From: an uncultured Actinomycetes bacterium
GTDB taxonomy: Bacteria; Actinomycetota; Actinomycetes; Mycobacteriales; Mycobacteriaceae
Direction: 5' to 3'
DNA length: 64,000 bases
Assembly: GCA_903877095.1 (NCBI GenBank)
Contig: CAIRCP010000101.1
Coordinates: 38,412 to 102,411 of the forward strand
The position numbers and the translations under genes were made by a program. Shown here piece after piece: positions 1-11,972 of this stretch. Numbering within the stretch: the first letter of the stretch is position 1; each line of letters starts with the position of its first letter. Under the pieces are notes generated by a model. That model did not search any database, was not told the origin of the DNA, and saw nothing but the letters and a program-made list of their open reading frames with translations.

Positions 1-1281
1 CCGGCCGGCCCGGCCGGTGAGCTGGGTGTACTCCCCCGGGGTGAGCGGCAGGTGCTGCTCGCCGTTGAACTTCACCAGCCGCTCCAGCACGACGGTGCGG
101 GCCGGCATGTTGATGCCCAACGCCAGTGTCTCCGTGGCGAATACCGCTTTGATCAGCCCGGCGGTGAACAGTTCCTCGACGGTGTGGCGGAAAGTCGGGA
201 GCATGCCGGCGTGGTGGGCGGCCAGTCCCCGCAGTAGGCCCTCGCGCCACTCGTAGTAGTCCAGCACGTCCAGGTCGGCATCGGCGAGGTCGCCGCAACG
301 GCGGTCGATCACCTCGGCGATGCGGGCCCGGTCGGCCTCGGTGGTCAGCCGCAGCGGGCTGCGCAGGCACTGCTTGACGGCGGCGTCACAGCCGGCGCGG
401 GAGAAGATGAAGGTGATGGCCGGCAGCAGGCCCTCGCGGTCCAGGGTGGCGATGACGTCCGGACGTGACGGCGGCCGCTGAAACCCCGGCCCACCGTGCC
501 GGCGACCCCGGCCGCGCGGCTGCCAGTCCGCCAGTCCGTCGGCCTCGCGCCGATGGGCGATGTGGCGAACCAACTCCGGATCGACCCGATGCGCGACCCC
601 GCCCTTGGTGGGAGCGTCGTAGTCGAACAGGTCGAAGAGTCGCTTGCCCACCAGCATGTGCTGCCACAGCGGCACCGGACGATGCTCGTCGACCACCACG
701 GTGGTGTCCCCGCGCACGGTCTTGATCCAGCCGCCGAATTCCTCGGCGTTGCTGACCGTGGCCGACAGGCTCACCAGCCGCACGTCGTCGGGCAGGTGCA
801 GGATGACCTCCTCCCACACCGCCCCGCGCATCCGGTCGGCGAGGAAGTGCACCTCGTCCATCACCACGTAGGACAGTGACCGCAATGTGTCGGACCCGGC
901 GTAGAGCATGTTGCGCAGCACCTCGGTGGTCATCACCACCACCGGGGCGTCGCCGTTGATCGACTGGTCTCCGGTCAGCAGCCCGATCCGCTCCGGACCG
1001 TAGCGGCGGACGAGGTCACTGTGCTTCTGGTTGCTCAGCGCCTTGATCGGGGTGGTGTAGAAGCACTTCTGCCCGGCCGCCAGCGCCAGATGAACCGCGA
1101 ACTCCCCCACCACGGTCTTTCCGGCGCCGGTCGGGGCGCACACCAGAACCCCGTGGCCGCGTTCGAGAGCCGCACACGCCTGGATCTGGAACGGGTCGAG
1201 CCGGAAGGTCAACTGGCCGGTGAAATCGGCGAGTTGAGGGAATTCAGGTCCATCGAGCTGGTGCTCAGGTGATGTCGTCAT
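1..1281 (-). CDS. helY: DEAD/DEAH-box RNA helicase HelY (N-terminal part; runs off the left edge)
   Basis: Reverse-strand reading from ATG at 1281: [86 protein letters not shown], with Walker A (APTGAGKT) and a DEVH box near 850; adjacent to tatC. Confidence 0.93.
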   Translation of the reverse strand, partial: MTTSPEHQLDGPEFPQLADFTGQLTFRLDPFQIQACAALERGHGVLVCAPTGAGKTVVGEFAVHLALAAGQKCFYTTPIKALSNQKHSDLVRRYGPERIGLLTGDQSINGDAPVVVMTTEVLRNMLYAGSDTLRSLSYVVMDEVHFLADRMRGAVWEEVILHLPDDVRLVSLSATVSNAEEFGGWIKTVRGDTTVVVDEHRPVPLWQHMLVGKRLFDLFDYDAPTKGGVAHRVDPELVRHIAHRREADGLADWQPRGRGRRHGGPGFQRPPSRPDVIATLDREGLLPAITFIFSRAGCDAAVKQCLRSPLRLTTEADRARIAEVIDRRCGDLADADLDVLDYYEWREGLLRGLAAHHAGMLPTFRHTVEELFTAGLIKAVFATETLALGINMPARTVVLERLVKFNGEQHLPLTPGEYTQLTGRAGR

Positions 1282-2200
1282 GGTCCGTGCCGATCGTCGT
1301 CGGCGCCGCAACCGGTGCGGGCGGCTCGATGCGCGCCGCCTCGTCGTCGGGAATCGCGGCCTCCACTTCCCGCTTGGCCTTGCGCTTGTCGTGGAACCGG
1401 GCGACCTGAATGGCGAACTCCAGCAACAACGTCAGCGCCAGACCGAGCGCCAGCATCGAGAACGGGTCGGACCCCGGAGTCGCGACGGCGGCGAAGGCGA
1501 ACACCCCGAAGATCAGGCCACGCCGCCAGGCGGCCAGCTTCTCGTAGCTCAGGATGCCGACGACGTTGAGCATGACGATCAGCAGCGGGAACTCGAAGCC
1601 GACACCGAACACCAGCAGCAGGTTGATCAGGAAGCCGAAGTACTGGTCACCGGACAGCGCGGTCACCTGGACGTCGCTGCCCACCGTCAGCAGGAAGTGC
1701 AGCGCCTTGGACAGCACCACGTACGCCAGGACCGCGCCGGCCACGAACAGTGTCGCCGCCGCGACGACGAACACCGACGCGAACCGGCGTTCATTGCGGT
1801 ACAGGCCCGGGGTGATGAATGCCCAGATCTGATGCAGCCAGATCGGGCAGGCCAGGACGATGCCAGCGGTCAGACCGACTTTGAGCCGCAGCATGAACTG
1901 GTCGAAGGGGGCCGTCGCCAGTAGGCGACAGCCGCCGTCGGCGCTGATGTCGGCGCGCGCCGACGGCGGCAACGCGCAATAGGGATGACGCAGCCACTCG
2001 CCGAGACTCTCCATGCCGAAGATGCCGTGGCTGTACCAGAAGAACCCGAAGATGGTGGTCAGGGCCACCCCTGCCACGGAGATCAGCAGGCGCGCACGAA
2101 GTTCCCGGACATGCTCGACCAGCGACATGGTGCCGTCGGGGTTGGCACGGCTGCGTCGGTGGCGCGGGTCGAAATGGATGAGGAACTTAGGGGTGCGCAC
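1265..2200 (-). CDS. tatC: Sec-independent protein translocase TatC
   Basis: ORF of 311 aa, [17 protein letters not shown] start region and six hydrophobic segments; overlaps the helY start by 17 bp. Confidence 0.96.
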   Translation of the reverse strand: MRTPKFLIHFDPRHRRSRANPDGTMSLVEHVRELRARLLISVAGVALTTIFGFFWYSHGIFGMESLGEWLRHPYCALPPSARADISADGGCRLLATAPFDQFMLRLKVGLTAGIVLACPIWLHQIWAFITPGLYRNERRFASVFVVAAATLFVAGAVLAYVVLSKALHFLLTVGSDVQVTALSGDQYFGFLINLLLVFGVGFEFPLLIVMLNVVGILSYEKLAAWRRGLIFGVFAFAAVATPGSDPFSMLALGLALTLLLEFAIQVARFHDKRKAKREVEAAIPDDEAARIEPPAPVAAPTTIGTDHDDIT

Positions 2201-2245
2201 GGCGTCTACCTAGTGGCGCCCGGGGCGCCCGCTGGAACAGCCGGC

Positions 2246-2527
2246 TCAGGCCGGGCGGATGTCGGTCGGGTTCGGGGCCGGCGGCGGGACGTCCAGACGC
2301 TCGGACGGGACAGCCTGCGCCCCAGCGGTGAAGCCGGGCTGGACCGGAGCGACCGGCGTGTCGGCCCGGTTGTCGGCCTGCAGTTCCTTGACCTCGGACT
2401 TGAAGATGCGCATCGACTTGCCCAGGGACCGGGCGGCGTCAGGCAACCGCTTCGACCCGAACAGCAGGACGACCACAAGAAGCAGGATTATCCAGTGCCA
2501 CGGCTGTAGAGCACCCAATTCGGTCAC
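2246..2527 (-). CDS. tatA: Twin-arginine translocase subunit TatA
   Basis: [49 protein letters not shown] is a classic TatA N-terminus; GTG start inferred inside the longer ORF 2246..2551. Confidence 0.93.
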   Translation of the reverse strand: MTELGALQPWHWIILLLVVVLLFGSKRLPDAARSLGKSMRIFKSEVKELQADNRADTPVAPVQPGFTAGAQAVPSERLDVPPPAPNPTDIRPA

Positions 2528-2637
2528 CTCCAGACACAGCCGGACGACCAAGCGGGACGAAGTCCCGGGGAGGAGTCCGGCAATCAGATGTTGGCGACGA
2601 TGCTACCCGTCGCAGCGTGCCCCACGGTCGCGACTTA

Positions 2638-3624
2638 GCGGTCCAGCGTGGCGTAGGCGGCCAGGGCGTTGGCCGCGGCGGTGCGCACCTCGTCTGCCAG
2701 CGACTTCGGTGCCAGTACCGCCACATCAGCCCCGAACCCGAGGATCTGGCGAGCCATCCAGTCATCGGCGGCGTAGGTCATGGTGGCCTCGAACCAGCCG
2801 TCGGGCAACTCGGCGACCACCCGCATCGGGAAGTACTCCAGCATCCAGGCCGCCCGCGGCGACACCCGCAGAGTGGCCGACGGCAGCGACGGATCGGCGT
2901 CGAACAGCGCGGTCGGCGGCGGTGCCTGCACCGCCGGTGTCGGCGGCGCGGCCGGTTCGTCGAGAACGCGGGCGTCGACGATGCGGTCGAACCGGAACAG
3001 CCGCACCCCCTCGGCGTCCCGGCACCAGCCCTCCAGGTAGCTGTGATCGCCGACGAGCACTACCCGGATCGGGTCGACGACCCGCTCCGACAGCGCGTCG
3101 CGCGACGCCGAGTAGTACTCGAGCGAGACCGCCCGTTTGAGTCGCAGCGCCTCCCGCACCGCGGCGACGGCGTCGATTTCCCGCGGCGCGGCCCGGTCCT
3201 CCCGCGGCGCGGCCCGATCCGATGCGGGGGCGCCGCCGTCGGGCACCGCCGTGGCGCCGGCCGCCGCCTCGATCTTGGCGATGGCGCTCAGCGCTGCCGC
3301 CGGGTCCACCACGCCGGGGATGTCGGACAGCGCTCGCAGCGCCACCAGCAGACCGCTGGCCTCCGAGGAGTTCAGCCGCAACGGCTTGTCGATCCCGGCC
3401 GAGAAGGTGACCTTGATGGTGTCGTTGTCGAACTCGAAGTCGATCAGGTCTCCCGGCCCGTAGCCGGGCAGCCCGCACATCCACAACTGGCTGATGTCGG
3501 CTTGCAACTGCTTGCGGGTGACACCGAGGTCGGCGGCGGCATCGGTGTAGCTGACCCGCGGGTTGGCCTGGAAGTACGGAACCATGTTGAGCAGCCGCAC
3601 CAGTCGGCTGGCGACCGGGGTCAC
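2638..3624 (-). CDS. pafC: WYL-domain transcriptional regulator PafC
   Basis: VTPVASRLVRLLNMVPYFQANPRVSYTDAAADLGVTRKQLQADISQLWMCGLPGYGPGDLIDFEF, plus WYL region; GTGA overlap with pafB. Confidence 0.93.
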
Positions 3625-4622
3625 GACGACACCCCGGCCTGCGCGGTCAGCCGGGCGACCACGTCCGACCGCAGCGAATCCGGTTCCAGCACAAGGGCGT
3701 CCGCCCCGTAGCCGGCGACCTCGCGGGCCAGGCCGTCCAGGCTGGCGACGTCGATCTCGATGACATCGCCGTCGCGCTCCCCGACGGCGCGTCGGGAGAC
3801 GACGCGGCCGGCCCGCCGAAGGGCCGTCGCGTACCCGTCGGCCGCCCAGACCCGGGCCACCGCGCCCGAGGGTCCGCCGGTGGCGGCGTCGATCGACTGC
3901 TCGACGAGCGCGCGAAGGTCGACCGCGTCGGGCCGGCCCGCCTCCCCCGGTGCGCCAACGGCGTTGACGTCGGCGATGCGCGACACCCGGTACACCCGGG
4001 TGGCGTCGCGATCGCGGTCGTGGCCCACCAGATACCAGCGGCCGCGGGCGGTCAGGACACCCCACGGCTCGACGGTGCGCACGGCGTAGGGCTCGACGAC
4101 AGTGGGCCGGTGGTGGAACCGGACGGCCTGCCGGGCGTCGATAGCCGCGAGCAGGACGCCCAGGACCTGCTCGGAGCCGCGCAGGCCGGCCGAGCCCGCG
4201 GCGGCGGTGACGGCCACCCCGTCGGCCCGGTCCACGTCCACCCCGGCCGCCCGCAGTTTGAGCAGGGCGCTCTGGGTGGCGGTGATGCGTTCGGGTGATT
4301 CCCACAGTGTGGTCGCCACCGCCACCGCCGCGGCCTCGTCCGTGGTCAGGTCGATGTCGGGAAGGGCGTAGGCGTCCGGCTTGATCCGGTAGCCCTCGGT
4401 GGTGTCGAAGGCGCTGACCCGTCCGGTCTCCAGCGGGATGCCCAGATCGCGCAGTTCGCTCTTGTCGCGCTCGAACATCCGGGAGAACGCCTCGTCGGAC
4501 TGGTCGGCGTAGCCGGCGACGCTGGCCCGGATCCGTTCAGCGGTGAGATATCCGCGGGTCGACAGCAGCGCGATCACGAGATTCATCAACCGCTCGATCT
4601 TGGCGGTTTTCGCAGGCGCCAC
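3621..4622 (-). CDS. pafB: WYL-domain transcriptional regulator PafB
   Basis: VAPAKTAKIERLMNLVIALLSTRGYLTAERIRASVAGYADQSDEAFSRMFERDKSELRDLGIPLE; start inferred at GTG 4622 inside the longer ORF. Confidence 0.93.
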   Translation of the reverse strand: MAPAKTAKIERLMNLVIALLSTRGYLTAERIRASVAGYADQSDEAFSRMFERDKSELRDLGIPLETGRVSAFDTTEGYRIKPDAYALPDIDLTTDEAAAVAVATTLWESPERITATQSALLKLRAAGVDVDRADGVAVTAAAGSAGLRGSEQVLGVLLAAIDARQAVRFHHRPTVVEPYAVRTVEPWGVLTARGRWYLVGHDRDRDATRVYRVSRIADVNAVGAPGEAGRPDAVDLRALVEQSIDAATGGPSGAVARVWAADGYATALRRAGRVVSRRAVGERDGDVIEIDVASLDGLAREVAGYGADALVLEPDSLRSDVVARLTAQAGVSS

Positions 4623-4677
4623 GCTGGCCCACCTTAGCCGCAATCCGGCGAGGTGCCATGCGACGCACTGGCGGCGT

Positions 4678-6036
4678 TCACATGCTGGCGATGAGGCGTT
4701 TGACCCGCTCGTCGGAGGACCGGAACGGGTCCTTGCACAGCACCGTGCGCTGCGCCTGGTCGTTGAGTTTGAGGTGCACCCAGTCGACGGTGAAGTCGCG
4801 GCCGGCCTCCTGGGCGGCGGCGATGAACTCGCCGCGCAGCTTGGCCCGGGTGGTCTGCGGCGGGGTGTCGACGGCGGCCTCGATCTCCTCGTCGGTGGTG
4901 ACCCGGGCCGCCAGGCCCTTGCGCTGCAGCAGGTCGAACACACCGCGGCCGCGTTTGATGTCGTGGTAGGCCAGATCGAGCTGGGCGATCTTGGGGTCGG
5001 ACAGCTCCATGCTGTAGCGGTCCTGGTAGCGCTGGAACAGTTTGCGCTTGATCACCCAGTCGATCTCGGTGTCGACCTTGGCGAAGTCCTGGCTCTCGAC
5101 GGCGTCGAGTTGCCGGCCCCACAGATCGATGACCTGGTCGATCTGGGTGTCGGGCTCGCGGGACTGCAGGTAGTCGACGGCGCGGCTGTAGTACTCGCGC
5201 TGGATGTCCAGGGCGCTGGCCTGGCGGCCGCCGGCCAGCCGGACCGGGCGCTTGCCGGTCAGGTCGTGGCTGACCTCTCTGATGGCCCGGATCGGATTGT
5301 CCAGGGAGAAGTCCCGGAACGGGACGCCGGCCTCGATCATTTCCAGCACCAGCGCCGCGGTGCCCACCTTGAGCATGGTGGTCGTCTCGCTCATGTTGGA
5401 GTCGCCGACGATGACGTGCAGCCGGCGGTACTTCTCGGCGTCGGCGTGCGGTTCGTCGCGGGTGTTGATGATCGGACGGGACCGGGTCGTCGCGCTGGAG
5501 ACGCCCTCCCAGATGTGCTCGGCGCGCTGGGACAGGCAGAAGGTGGCCGCCTTCGGGGTCTGCAGGACTTTTCCGGCGCCGCAGATCAGCTGGCGGGTCA
5601 CCAGGAAGGGCAGCAGAACGTCGGAGATCCGGGAGAACTCCCCCGCCCGCACGATCAGATAGTTCTCGTGGCAGCCGTAGGAGTTGCCCGCCGAGTCGGT
5701 GTTGTTCTTGAACAGGTAAATGTCCCCGCCGATCCCCTCGTCGGCCAGGCGCTGTTCGGCGTCGACGAGGAGGTCCTCCAGGACCCGTTCCCCGGCCCGG
5801 TCGTGGGTGACCAGCTGGGCGAGGTTGTCACATTCAGCGGTGGCGTATTCGGGGTGGCTGCCGACGTCCAGGTAAAGACGGGCGCCGTTGCGCAGGAAGA
5901 CGTTGGAGCTGCGACCCCACGACACCACCCGGCGGAACAGGTAGCGGGCAACCTCGTCCGGCGACAGGCGGCGGTGACCGTGGAAGGTGCAGGTGACACC
6001 GAACTCGGTCTCGATGCCCATGATTCTGCGCTGCAC
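4678..6036 (-). CDS. pafA: Pup-protein ligase PafA
   Basis: [70 protein letters not shown]; paralogous to dop in the same window. Confidence 0.97.
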   Translation of the reverse strand: MQRRIMGIETEFGVTCTFHGHRRLSPDEVARYLFRRVVSWGRSSNVFLRNGARLYLDVGSHPEYATAECDNLAQLVTHDRAGERVLEDLLVDAEQRLADEGIGGDIYLFKNNTDSAGNSYGCHENYLIVRAGEFSRISDVLLPFLVTRQLICGAGKVLQTPKAATFCLSQRAEHIWEGVSSATTRSRPIINTRDEPHADAEKYRRLHVIVGDSNMSETTTMLKVGTAALVLEMIEAGVPFRDFSLDNPIRAIREVSHDLTGKRPVRLAGGRQASALDIQREYYSRAVDYLQSREPDTQIDQVIDLWGRQLDAVESQDFAKVDTEIDWVIKRKLFQRYQDRYSMELSDPKIAQLDLAYHDIKRGRGVFDLLQRKGLAARVTTDEEIEAAVDTPPQTTRAKLRGEFIAAAQEAGRDFTVDWVHLKLNDQAQRTVLCKDPFRSSDERVKRLIASM

Positions 6037-6216
6037 GCCCCGAGCCTACTGGGTTGCCATTGCGTCGGCCCCCAATGCGGGGTGATGAGCCGCCCGTCGC
6101 GTCGGCGCGTCGCCCTGGCTAGCAAACCGGGAGGATTACCCTGATCGGAGAGGGGCAAAGGTCACAATCGGCGTGGTGTTATCCCGCGGCGCCATTTTTT
6201 TCATTAGGGTGGGAGC

Positions 6217-6429
6217 GTGCACTTCGACGCCAGGGCTTTTGCGCGCAAAGTATGGATCGCGCTCGCAGTCGTGTCCGGCATTGTCGTGGTGGTCCTCAGT
6301 TGGCGGGTGCCTGAGCCCGAGAACCACCAGCCGACCAAGTCTCCGCTGGTGGAGAACGCTTCCTATATGCGGTTGGTGCCGCAGGAGCAGGTTCCCTCGC
6401 CGCCGGATTACGGCGCGCGGACCAGCTAG
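6217..6429 (+). CDS. Small predicted membrane protein (70 aa), unknown function
   Basis: GTG start preceded by a purine-rich RBS-like stretch (gggtggga); single hydrophobic segment [18 protein letters not shown]; convergent with prcA, the two stop codons sharing the palindrome CTAG at 6426-6429. Confidence 0.6.
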   Translation: MHFDARAFARKVWIALAVVSGIVVVVLSWRVPEPENHQPTKSPLVENASYMRLVPQEQVPSPPDYGARTS

Positions 6430-7196
6430 CTACCGGCGGCCGGCGCTCCGTCGGGAACCGGCGCGGGCTCTGCTGGTGGCACCAGCGCTTCCAGCGCCGG
6501 GCCGGTGATCCGGCGAAACGCCCGGCGCGGCCGGTTGACGTCGAGGATCGCGATCTCCAGTGTCGACGGCCCGAGTACCCGCGGCTCGGCGGGCGGGCTG
6601 GCGTTCCCGGCGGCACTGGCGATACCGGACCGCAGCGCATCGACCGCCATCCGGACGGCCTCGGCCAGTTCGGCGTTCTCGGTGTAGGACGCCTTGAGGG
6701 CGTTGATGATCGGTTCGGTGGTGCCGCCCATCACCACGAAATGCGGCTCGTCGGCGATCGACCCGTCATAGGTGATGCGGTACATCTCCGGCGGCTTCGT
6801 TTCGCCGTGGTGGGCGACCTCGGCGACGCAGAGTTCGACTTCGTAAGGCTTGGCCTGCTCGGTGAAGATGGTTCCCAGCGTCTGGGCGTAGACGTTGGCG
6901 AGCTGGCGGCCGCTGACGTCGCGCCGGTCGTAGGCATAGCCGCGGGTGTCGGCATACTGGATGCCGCCGCGCCGCAGACTGTCGAACTCGTTGAACCGGC
7001 CCACCGCCGCGAAACCGACCCGGTCGTAGATCTCACTGACCTTCTGCAGTGAGCGCGACGGGTTCTCGGCCACGAACAGCACGCCGCCGGCGTAGGCCAG
7101 CGTGACAACGCTGCGGCCCCGGGCGATTCCCTTGCGCGCGAGCTCGGAACGCTCACGCATCGCCTGCTCAGGCGAGATGAAATACGGAAAGCTCAC
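6426..7196 (-). CDS. prcA: 20S proteasome alpha subunit
   Basis: [94 protein letters not shown]. Confidence 0.97.
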   Translation of the reverse strand: MSFPYFISPEQAMRERSELARKGIARGRSVVTLAYAGGVLFVAENPSRSLQKVSEIYDRVGFAAVGRFNEFDSLRRGGIQYADTRGYAYDRRDVSGRQLANVYAQTLGTIFTEQAKPYEVELCVAEVAHHGETKPPEMYRITYDGSIADEPHFVVMGGTTEPIINALKASYTENAELAEAVRMAVDALRSGIASAAGNASPPAEPRVLGPSTLEIAILDVNRPRRAFRRITGPALEALVPPAEPAPVPDGAPAAGS

Positions 7197-8116
7197 GAAG
7201 CCCCCGCCCGCGGCGCCTCGCCGGCCGGGCCCGGCCCGGGCCCGAATTCGTCAGTGCGGGAACGCTTCTGGATCACCTCACGCGCCAGCCCGGCGATCCG
7301 CTCCTCGAGGACGTCCTGGGCGCCGTCGGCGTCGATGGTGACCGCCGTCGGATAGATACCCCGAACCAGGTCGGGGCCACCGGTGGCCGAGTCGTCGTCG
7401 GCGGCGTCGTAGAGCGCCTCAACGGCCACCTTCAACGCGGAATCCGCATCCGCCACAGCCGAATACAGCTTCTTCATGGACGCCTTGGCGAACAGCGAAC
7501 CGGATCCGACGGCCTGGTAGCCCTCGTCCTCCAGGTGCCAGCCCCCGGCGGCGTCGAACGACACGATGCGCCCCGCGGCGGCGCGATTCGGGTCATGGAG
7601 GTCGTAACCCACCAGCAAAGGCAGGGCGACGAAGCCCTGCAACGCCGCACCGAGGTTGCCGCGAACCATGATGGCCAACCGGTTCACCTTGCCGGCGAAC
7701 GTCATGGGCACGCCTTCGAGCTTCTCGTAGTGCTCGAGTTCGACCGCGTACAGGCGCGCGAATTCGACGGCCAGCGCGGCGGTCCCGGCGATTCCGGTGG
7801 CCGTGTAGTCGTCGGTGATGTAGACCTTCTGCACATCGCGCCCGGCGATCATGTTCCCCTGGGTCGATCGGCGGTCGCCCGCGATCAGCACTCCGCCCGG
7901 GTATTTCAGCGCGACGATGGTGGTCCCGTGGGGAAGGGCGGGGTGAGCGTCGCCCGGCGCGATCCGCTGGCCGGCAAGGCCGCCGGCGGGCAGTAGCTCA
8001 GGGGCCTTGCGGCGCAGGAGATCTGAGAACGACGACAGATCGATGGGCGACGCCGCGTTCGTCGGAGAAATCAGCGGCCCGGTGGTGGCCAGGTGGTCAG
8101 GGAAGGGCCAGGTCAC
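7193..8116 (-). CDS. prcB: 20S proteasome beta subunit (with propeptide)
   Basis: [45 protein letters not shown]...[37 protein letters not shown]; catalytic Thr in HGTTIVA; GTG start overlaps the pup stop. Confidence 0.96.
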   Translation of the reverse strand: MTWPFPDHLATTGPLISPTNAASPIDLSSFSDLLRRKAPELLPAGGLAGQRIAPGDAHPALPHGTTIVALKYPGGVLIAGDRRSTQGNMIAGRDVQKVYITDDYTATGIAGTAALAVEFARLYAVELEHYEKLEGVPMTFAGKVNRLAIMVRGNLGAALQGFVALPLLVGYDLHDPNRAAAGRIVSFDAAGGWHLEDEGYQAVGSGSLFAKASMKKLYSAVADADSALKVAVEALYDAADDDSATGGPDLVRGIYPTAVTIDADGAQDVLEERIAGLAREVIQKRSRTDEFGPGPGPAGEAPRAGAS

Positions 8117-8307
8117 TGTCCGCCCTTTTGGACGTAGGCCCGAACGAAGTCCTCGGCGTTTTCCTCGAGCACGTCGTCGATCTCGTCCAGCAGGTCGTCG
8201 GTCTCCGCGGCCAGCTTCTCGCGACGCTCCTGCCCGGCGGCGGCCCCGTTTCCGGAGAGGTCCTCGTCCTCGCCGCCACCGCCACGCTTGGTCTGTTCCT
8301 GAGCCAT
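8113..8307 (-). CDS. pup: Prokaryotic ubiquitin-like protein Pup
   Basis: 64 aa, [21 protein letters not shown]...[29 protein letters not shown]-terminal GGQ (deamidated by Dop). Confidence 0.98.
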   Translation of the reverse strand: MAQEQTKRGGGGEDEDLSGNGAAAGQERREKLAAETDDLLDEIDDVLEENAEDFVRAYVQKGGQ

Positions 8308-8453
8308 CGCTGCCTCCTGCTCTCATCGGCGGCCCTGCCGGACACTCCAGCCAGCCGCCGTACCCCACAGTACCGTCCAGCACCGTCGTGATCGCTCTTA
8401 CGGGTGCCAACGTCGGTCCGCTCATGTCGATGGGCGTTCCACAAGTTCCACGC

Positions 8454-9962
8454 CTACGTCGTCAGTTGTTCCACCAGTTCCGCGGCGCTGTCCACCGAGT
8501 CCAGCAGCGCGCCGACATGAGCTTTACTGCCCCGCAGCGGCTCAAGGGTGGGGATCCGCACCAGCGAGTCGCCGCCGAGGTCGAAGATCACCGAGTCCCA
8601 ACTCGCCGCGGCGATGTCGGCACCGAATCGCCGCATGCACTCCCCTCGGAAGTACGCCCGGGTGTCGGTGGGCGGGTTGTCGATGGCGTCGAGGACCTGC
8701 TGTTCGGTCACCAGCCGCTTCATCGACCCCCGGGCGACCAGCCGGTTGTAGAGCCCCTTGTCCAGCCGGACGTCGGAGTACTGCAGGTCGACCAATTGCA
8801 GCCGGGGCGCCGACCAGCTGAGGTTCTCGCGCTGCCGGAAACCGTCGAGCAGTCGCAGTTTCGCCGGCCAGTCCAGCAACTCCGCGCACTCCATCGGATC
8901 TCGCTCCAGCAAATCCAAAACGTGCGCCCAGGTTTCGACGACGTCGGTCGCCCTGGGGTCGGGATCCCGGCTGTCCAGCAGGGCGCCGACCCGCTCGAGG
9001 TAGATCCGCTGCATCGCCAATGCGGTCAGCTCGCGGCCGTCCGCCAGCGCGACGGTCGCCCGCAGCGACGGGTCGCGGCTGATCACGTGCACCGCGTGCA
9101 CCGGCCGGGCCAGGGCGAGATCACTGAGGTCCAGCCCGTACTGGTGGCCCTCCTCGATCAGATCGAGGACCAGCGCGGTGGTGCCGACCTTCAGATAGGT
9201 GGACGTCTCGGCGAGATTGGCGTCCCCGATGATCACGTGCAGGCGGCGGTACTTGTCGGCGTCGGCGTGGGGTTCGTCGCGGGTGTTGATGATGCCGCGC
9301 TTGAGCGTGGTCTCCAGGCCGACCTCGACCTCGATGTAGTCGGCCCGCTGGGACAGCTGGAACCCAGGCTCATCCCCCGACGCCCCGAGGCCCACACGGC
9401 CCGATCCCGTCACCACCTGGCGCGACACCATGAAGGGCGTCAACCCGGCGATGACCGCCGAGAACGGCGTCTGGCGGCTCATCAAATAGTTCTCGTGGGT
9501 GCCGTACGAGGCGCCCTTGCCGTCGACGTTGTTCTTGTACAACTGCAGCTTGGCCGCCCCCGGAACGCTGGCCACATGCCGGGCCGCGGCTTCCATCACG
9601 CGCTCGCCGGCCTTGTCCCAGATGACGGCATCCAGCGGGTCGGTCACTTCAGGTGCGGAGTACTCGGGGTGCGCGTGGTCGACATAGAGGCGGGCACCGT
9701 TGGTCAGGATCATGTTCGCCGCGCCCACCTCGTCGGCGTCGACCACCGGCGGCGGGCCGGAGGCGCGGCTCAGATCGAACCCGCGGGCATCACGCAACGG
9801 CGACTCGACTTCGTAGTCCCAGCGGGTGCGCTTGGCCCGCGGGATACCGGCGGCGGCGGCGTACGCCAGCACCGCCTGAGTGGACGTCAGGATCGGATTC
9901 GCGGTCGGGTCGGTCGGCGAGGAGATGCCGTATTCCACCTCGGTGCCGATGATCCGCTGCAT
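8454..9962 (-). CDS. dop: Pup deamidase/depupylase Dop
   Basis: [64 protein letters not shown]; PafA/Dop family. Confidence 0.97.
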   Translation of the reverse strand: MQRIIGTEVEYGISSPTDPTANPILTSTQAVLAYAAAAGIPRAKRTRWDYEVESPLRDARGFDLSRASGPPPVVDADEVGAANMILTNGARLYVDHAHPEYSAPEVTDPLDAVIWDKAGERVMEAAARHVASVPGAAKLQLYKNNVDGKGASYGTHENYLMSRQTPFSAVIAGLTPFMVSRQVVTGSGRVGLGASGDEPGFQLSQRADYIEVEVGLETTLKRGIINTRDEPHADADKYRRLHVIIGDANLAETSTYLKVGTTALVLDLIEEGHQYGLDLSDLALARPVHAVHVISRDPSLRATVALADGRELTALAMQRIYLERVGALLDSRDPDPRATDVVETWAHVLDLLERDPMECAELLDWPAKLRLLDGFRQRENLSWSAPRLQLVDLQYSDVRLDKGLYNRLVARGSMKRLVTEQQVLDAIDNPPTDTRAYFRGECMRRFGADIAAASWDSVIFDLGGDSLVRIPTLEPLRGSKAHVGALLDSVDSAAELVEQLTT

Positions 9963-10031
9963 GGGGGTAAGACTAGCCGGGTGACGATCCGTGGCCCCGG
10001 CGACGAGGAAACCAGTGATAAACCCGGCCGG

Positions 10032-11198
10032 GTGACAATGCGCCGCCCCGCGGGGGAACCCGGCGAATTGCGGGCCACGGAGCGCTGGTTCCTGGCGCAG
10101 GGGTTGCCGGCGGTGTTGCCCAAGCAGGCGTTGCTGTACCGGGTATGGAGTCGCTCAGCTCCGGCCCTGGCCGGCCTGGCGGCGATGGCGATCAACTCGG
10201 TCATCGTGGTGCGACTGACCGGCCACCGAACCATCGACATCGACAGCCGCCCGAACCTCACCGAAGGGTTCGCGCTGGCCTTGCTGGCGGTGGCGCTTCC
10301 GGGCGCGATCCTGACGGGCTGGCTGGTGTCTCGCTTGGCGACGCGCGGCCGGATACTGGCGGGCCTGCTGTCCACCGCCCTCGTCGCGGCCGGGGTGGCC
10401 TTCGGCGGGCCCGGTCCGCACATGCTCGGCAGGCTGGCGTTATGGGCCGGCTCGGTGGCGCTGATCCTGCTGCTGACCGCCAGCGGGGCCGGCTCGATTC
10501 TGGGCTGGGTGGCGCGCTCGACGCTGCTGAACCTCACCGAGGTCGCCGGCATGTTCGTGCGGGCGCTGCCGGTCGTCCTGCTGACCTTCCTGGTCTTTTT
10601 CAACACTTACGTGTGGCTGATGGCGGCCATCGTCTCGCGTGGAAGGCTCTGGCTGGCGGTGGGTTTCCTGGGTGTGGTCGCCGGAGCGTTCCTGGTGTCG
10701 GGCACCCTCGACCGGGTCCGGCCGATGCTGGAAGCGCCGAGTTCGGTGTCCGAGGAAAGGGACGAACTGGCCGGCACGCCGTTCCTGGACATGCCCCAAC
10801 CGCCGAACAGCCCGCCCCTGTCCCGGCGGGAGCGGATCAACGTCGTGTTCGTCGTCGCGACCTCCCAGCTTGGTCAGGTGCTCACCGCGGCTTCCCTGAC
10901 CGGTGCGATCTTCTTCGCGTTCGGCCTGATCCTCATGAGCCCCGAACTGCTCGACGCCTGGACGCGCAACGAGGGCACCCACGACGGCCAACTGCTCGGG
11001 ATGACGCTGCCGATTCCGAACCCGCTGATACAGACCACCCTGCTGCTGACCGCCATCACCTTCATGTACCTGTCCGCCAAAGCGGTGACCGACCGCCAAT
11101 ACCGCGCGGAATTCGTCGACCCGTTGGTGGCGGACCTTCAGCAGACTCTGCTCGCCCGCGACCGGTACCGCGGGATAATCGGCAGCACCGCCAAGTGA
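10032..11198 (+). CDS. Integral membrane protein, homologue of M. tuberculosis Rv2113
   Basis: [56 protein letters not shown]..., several hydrophobic segments; position between dop and mpa; start inferred inside ORF 8007..11198 (the upstream part is antisense to dop). Confidence 0.85.
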   Translation: MTMRRPAGEPGELRATERWFLAQGLPAVLPKQALLYRVWSRSAPALAGLAAMAINSVIVVRLTGHRTIDIDSRPNLTEGFALALLAVALPGAILTGWLVSRLATRGRILAGLLSTALVAAGVAFGGPGPHMLGRLALWAGSVALILLLTASGAGSILGWVARSTLLNLTEVAGMFVRALPVVLLTFLVFFNTYVWLMAAIVSRGRLWLAVGFLGVVAGAFLVSGTLDRVRPMLEAPSSVSEERDELAGTPFLDMPQPPNSPPLSRRERINVVFVVATSQLGQVLTAASLTGAIFFAFGLILMSPELLDAWTRNEGTHDGQLLGMTLPIPNPLIQTTLLLTAITFMYLSAKAVTDRQYRAEFVDPLVADLQQTLLARDRYRGIIGSTAK

Positions 11199-11211
11199 AA
11201 CGAGGAGTGCC

Positions 11212-11841
11212 ATGGGTGATCAGGGCGCGGACGATCAGGGCAACGACGTGTACGGCAAGCGGTATGGCGAAGTGATGCTGATCCGGTTACATCCGGACGG
11301 CCCGAAAGCGACCGTCTACAACACCTTTCCGCTCAACGACTGCCCCGCCGAGTTGTGGGACTCCCTCGATGCCGAGGCCATCGCGCGGGAGAACGGCGCG
11401 CTCGGCGCGCTGCTCAACGGACCCCGCTACTGGCTGATGAGCCGCATCACCAAGAAGCCCGGCGAACCGCAACCCACGGCGAGTTTCGGCGGTCTGGAGA
11501 TGATCGAGCAGGCCACCGTGGCGCTGCCGTCGAACATCCCGGCGCCGTACACCACCAACCTGGTCGACCGCCGGGCGGTGTTCACCTTCGACGCCGGACG
11601 GCCGGTGTTCGAACTCATCGACCCGGACGGCCGGCGCTGGGTGATGCAGAGCTACAGCCAGATCGCCGACAAGAGCCTGGGCCTCGACGCCCTACCGGAG
11701 CTGGGATCGAGGATCCATCCGCCCGAGGGGTGGCGTTACGAAACCCGAACGCTCACAGCGCCTTTGGTGGTCGACACCACGAACACCATGGCCAGCGTGA
11801 CGCAGGACGAACTGACCAACACCTACTCGTTGGAGTCCTAA
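11212..11841 (+). CDS. Conserved hypothetical protein, homologue of Rv2114
   Basis: MGDQGADDQGNDVYGKRYGEVMLIRLHPDGPKATVYNTFPLNDCPAELWDSLDAEAIA...; RBS aacgagga; location in the proteasome locus. Confidence 0.85.
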   Translation: MGDQGADDQGNDVYGKRYGEVMLIRLHPDGPKATVYNTFPLNDCPAELWDSLDAEAIARENGALGALLNGPRYWLMSRITKKPGEPQPTASFGGLEMIEQATVALPSNIPAPYTTNLVDRRAVFTFDAGRPVFELIDPDGRRWVMQSYSQIADKSLGLDALPELGSRIHPPEGWRYETRTLTAPLVVDTTNTMASVTQDELTNTYSLES

Positions 11842-11842
11842 C

Positions 11843-11972
11843 CGGCTAGATCTGACTGCCCCGCTCCTCAACGCGGCTCGTCCCTCGCCGCTTGATCGTC
11901 GCGCGGCTAGATCTGACTGCCCCGCTCCTCAACGCGGCTCGTCCCTCGCCGCTTGATCGTCGCGCGGCTAGA
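11843..11972. repeat. 61-bp direct tandem repeat (two full copies plus a partial third) between the convergent Rv2114-like gene and mpa
   Basis: CGGCTAGATCTGACTGCCCCGCTCCTCAACGCGGCTCGTCCCTCGCCGCTTGATCGTCGCG starts at 11843 and 11904, and a third copy starts at 11965 inside the mpa 3' end. Confidence 0.95.

Noticed and set aside
8007-10031. N-terminal two thirds of the 1063-aa ORF 8007..11198
   Set aside because: Antisense to prcB/pup/dop; only the part from about 10032 has coding character (Rv2113-like membrane protein).
11843-11972. CRISPR or IS-end interpretation of the 61-bp repeats
   Set aside because: Head-to-tail identical units without spacers, no transposase, no terminal inverted repeats; better explained as local duplication of the mpa 3' end.
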